Shown: piece after piece, positions 4,913-5,926 of the stretch | Layout: each line of letters begins with the position of its first letter | Numbering within the stretch: position 1 is the stretch's first letter | Assembly: GCA_016267585.1 (NCBI GenBank) | Contig: JACQUT010000333.1 | Location: forward strand, 1-5,926 | Reading direction: 5' to 3' | Origin: Cyanobacteria bacterium NC_groundwater_1444_Ag_S-0.65um_54_12 | GTDB lineage: Bacteria > Cyanobacteriota > Sericytochromatia > S15B-MN24 > VGJW01 | DNA length: 5,926 bases | The notes under the pieces: generated by a model | Databases searched by the model: none | Seen by the model: only the letters and a program-made list of their open reading frames with translations | What the model was told of the DNA's origin: nothing | Translations under genes and position numbers: made by a program

Positions 4913-5731
4913 ATGGAAGCTATACAAGATCGCACCAAGTTGTCAGACTTTTATATGGATCGTACGTTTTCTGAGCTGGAAGATCTGGATAGAGATTTGC
5001 CACCTTCCATCAAAATACTGCCAGCTGCCAACCTGATAAAAATCGGTGGCCAAAGCATCATGGACCGCGGCCGGGCAGCGGTGTACCCGCTACTGGATGA
5101 AATCGTAGCGCTCAAAGAAGCCGGCCATCAGCTGCTCATCTTTGCCGGAGGCGGAACACGCGCTCGTCACATGTACTCACTGGCTCTCGATCTGGATCTG
5201 CCCACCGGAGCGCTCGCGGCCCTGGGTGCTGCCACCGCTCGTCAAAATGGCCTGATGCTGCAGATGTTGTTGGCCAAGCATGGTGCAGCTTACCTATGGC
5301 CGGATGACTTCGAAAAGTTGCCTCTCTACTTCAAACTGGGTTGTCTGCCCATCATGAGCGGGATGCCGCCCTTCGAGTATTACGAGAAACTTCCCGAGAC
5401 GGGCCGCATTCCACCTCATCGTACCGACACCGGGATGTACCTGGCTGCCGAGTACCTGGGAGCCAAGAACGTGATCTTTGTGAAGGATGAAGATGGCCTT
5501 TATACTGGCGATCCGAAAAAAGATCCCGAGGCACGGTTCCTGCCAAAGATCAAGGTAGCCGAGTTGCTGGCCATGGATCTGCCAGATCTGGGAATTGAGC
5601 GGGCGCTAATTCATTACATGCCGCGGGCGCAACATGTTAGACAGGTGCAGATCATAAATGGCCTCAAACCCGGTTTATTGACCAGAGCAATGAACGGTGA
5701 GCATGTAGGGACCATCATCACGGTAGACTAA
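4913..5731 (+). CDS. mosB: Molybdenum storage protein subunit, beta-like (amino acid kinase fold)
   Basis: This 272-residue paralogue of the preceding gene starts only 2 nt after its stop, so the two subunits are surely co-translated. GAAGG at 4898-4902 can serve as Shine-Dalgarno. It keeps the intact family motifs: KIGGQSIMDRGRAAVYPL (43-60), GGGTRARH (79-86), RIPPHRTDTG (165-174), VKDEDGLYTGDPKKDP (190-205) and IINGLKPGLLTRAMNGEHVGTII close to the C-terminus. KIGGQ..DRGRAAVYPL and VKDEDGLYT match the beta subunit of Azotobacter MoSto as I recall it, while PPHRxDTG matches its alpha subunit. With Lys43 and the PPHR motif present, this is the likely ATP-hydrolysing partner in the pair. It resembles UMP-kinase family enzymes in fold, but two tandem paralogues of this length beside a tungstate/molybdate transporter argue for MoSto and against nucleotide metabolism. 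Confidence 0.9.
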   Translation: MEAIQDRTKLSDFYMDRTFSELEDLDRDLPPSIKILPAANLIKIGGQSIMDRGRAAVYPLLDEIVALKEAGHQLLIFAGGGTRARHMYSLALDLDLPTGALAALGAATARQNGLMLQMLLAKHGAAYLWPDDFEKLPLYFKLGCLPIMSGMPPFEYYEKLPETGRIPPHRTDTGMYLAAEYLGAKNVIFVKDEDGLYTGDPKKDPEARFLPKIKVAELLAMDLPDLGIERALIHYMPRAQHVRQVQIINGLKPGLLTRAMNGEHVGTIITVD

Positions 5732-5859
5732 GGTCATCGGTTATTGTGCCATGCTGGCTGCCGCGCTGTGCAGATGGCTCCGCACGCGCTATAAAGCGAG
5801 CGCTACTTCTCATTCGTGAACCGGTCATTAGTTGCTTTCTATCAAAAGGATGATCTCGC
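5732..5859 (+). other. Intergenic region after the MoSto operon
   Basis: These 128 bases hold no convincing gene. GCCA-TGC-TGGC (5748-5758) and GCGCT...AGCGC (5786-5790 with 5799-5803) are short potential stems. Neither is followed by a clean T-tract, so termination of the MoSto transcript is unproved. At the end, AAAAGGA (5843-5849) is a plausible Shine-Dalgarno for an ATG at 5860. No clear promoter hexamer pair was found. Confidence 0.5.
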
Positions 5860-5916
5860 ATGAAGTCTCTTTTCATAGCCCTTATGACTTTTCATAGCCC
5901 TTATGACTTTTCATAG
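5860..5916 (+). CDS. Apparent start of a secreted or membrane protein gene, interrupted by tandem repeats
   Basis: ATG at 5860 follows AAAAGGA by 10 nt and opens with MKSLFIALMTF, a basic n-region followed by a hydrophobic run, as in a signal peptide. From base 5870 the frame consists entirely of a 19-bp tandem repeat. Because 19 is not a multiple of three, the frame shifts at each copy and stops at TAG 5914-5916 after 18 codons. The true gene may continue only with a different repeat number, or the repeats may be an assembly error at a contig end. A binding protein for the transporter is an attractive guess, but nothing here identifies the product. Confidence 0.35.
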   Translation: MKSLFIALMTFHSPYDFS

Positions 5917-5926
5917 CCCTTATGAC
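5870..5926. repeat. Tandem 19-bp repeat, three exact copies reaching the window edge
   Basis: The unit TTTTCATAGCCCTTATGAC occurs at 5870-5888, 5889-5907 and 5908-5926 with no mismatch, and the window stops exactly at a unit boundary. Each unit contains a small inverted pair, CATA...TATG. The array could continue beyond the window. It overlaps the first codons of the gene at 5860. It is either a genuine short tandem array or an artefact of sequence assembly looping at an end. Confidence 0.9.

Noticed and set aside
4080..5731. Tandem UMP kinase or acetylglutamate/aspartate kinase genes
   Set aside because: The fold is shared, but duplicated subunits of about 272-276 residues, the KIGGQ..DRGRAAVYPL and PPHRTDTG motifs, and the Mo/W transport context fit MoSto far better.
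5786..5812. Possible rho-independent terminator after the MoSto operon (GCGCT...AGCGC)
   Set aside because: The stem is only 5 bp and is followed by TACTTCTCATT, not by a T-tract, so it was not called as a terminator.
5870..5926. CRISPR array
   Set aside because: The 19-bp units are directly abutting with no unique spacers, so this is a simple tandem repeat.

Overview
The window is bacterial and about 54% GC by eye. It begins at a ribosomal protein locus and then carries a dense set of genes that look dedicated to molybdenum or tungsten. The L27 protein lacks the N-terminal extension typical of Firmicutes. Its GVKKFGGE / [11 protein letters not shown] stretch recalls PVC-type or cyanobacteria-like L27, but I cannot assign a phylum. 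The octamer GCGATCGC occurs twice and related CGATCG sites several times, which is a weak compositional hint only.

Layout. (1) At 1-319, on the plus strand, lie a possible last few codons of the gene before rpmA (probably rplU) and a complete rpmA. (2) At 358-2669, on the minus strand, is a three-gene operon read right to left: a DUF151/bifunctional-nuclease-like protein, then a TupB-type tungstate/molybdate permease, then a TupC-type ATPase with a C-terminal TOBE-like extension. The permease and ATPase genes overlap (TGATG). No gene for a TupA substrate-binding protein is present. (3) At 2670-2811 is a divergent control region with a perfect 9-bp inverted repeat. (4) At 2812-5731, on the plus strand, is a second operon: a 441-residue membrane protein that reads as an ECF T component fused to an ECF S component, followed by two tandem paralogues of the molybdenum storage protein (MoSto, amino-acid-kinase fold). 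The three genes are tightly packed, with a 58-nt overlap and then a 2-nt gap. (5) At 5732-5926 is a short intergenic stretch and the apparent start of a further gene with a good ribosome binding site and a signal-peptide-like N-terminus. It runs straight into three exact copies of a 19-bp tandem repeat that continue to the window edge.

Working model (inference). The two divergent operons form one metal oxyanion module. TupBC, with a binding protein encoded elsewhere, and the ECF-like fusion import molybdate or tungstate, and the two MoSto subunits store it in the cytoplasm as an ATP-dependent polyoxometalate. The most unusual element is the single-chain T+S ECF protein coupled to MoSto genes, because I know of no ECF transporter assigned to molybdate or tungstate. 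The upstream MoSto subunit has also lost the conserved lysine of the KxGG motif and the arginine of a second conserved motif, so the two subunits have probably divided their roles.
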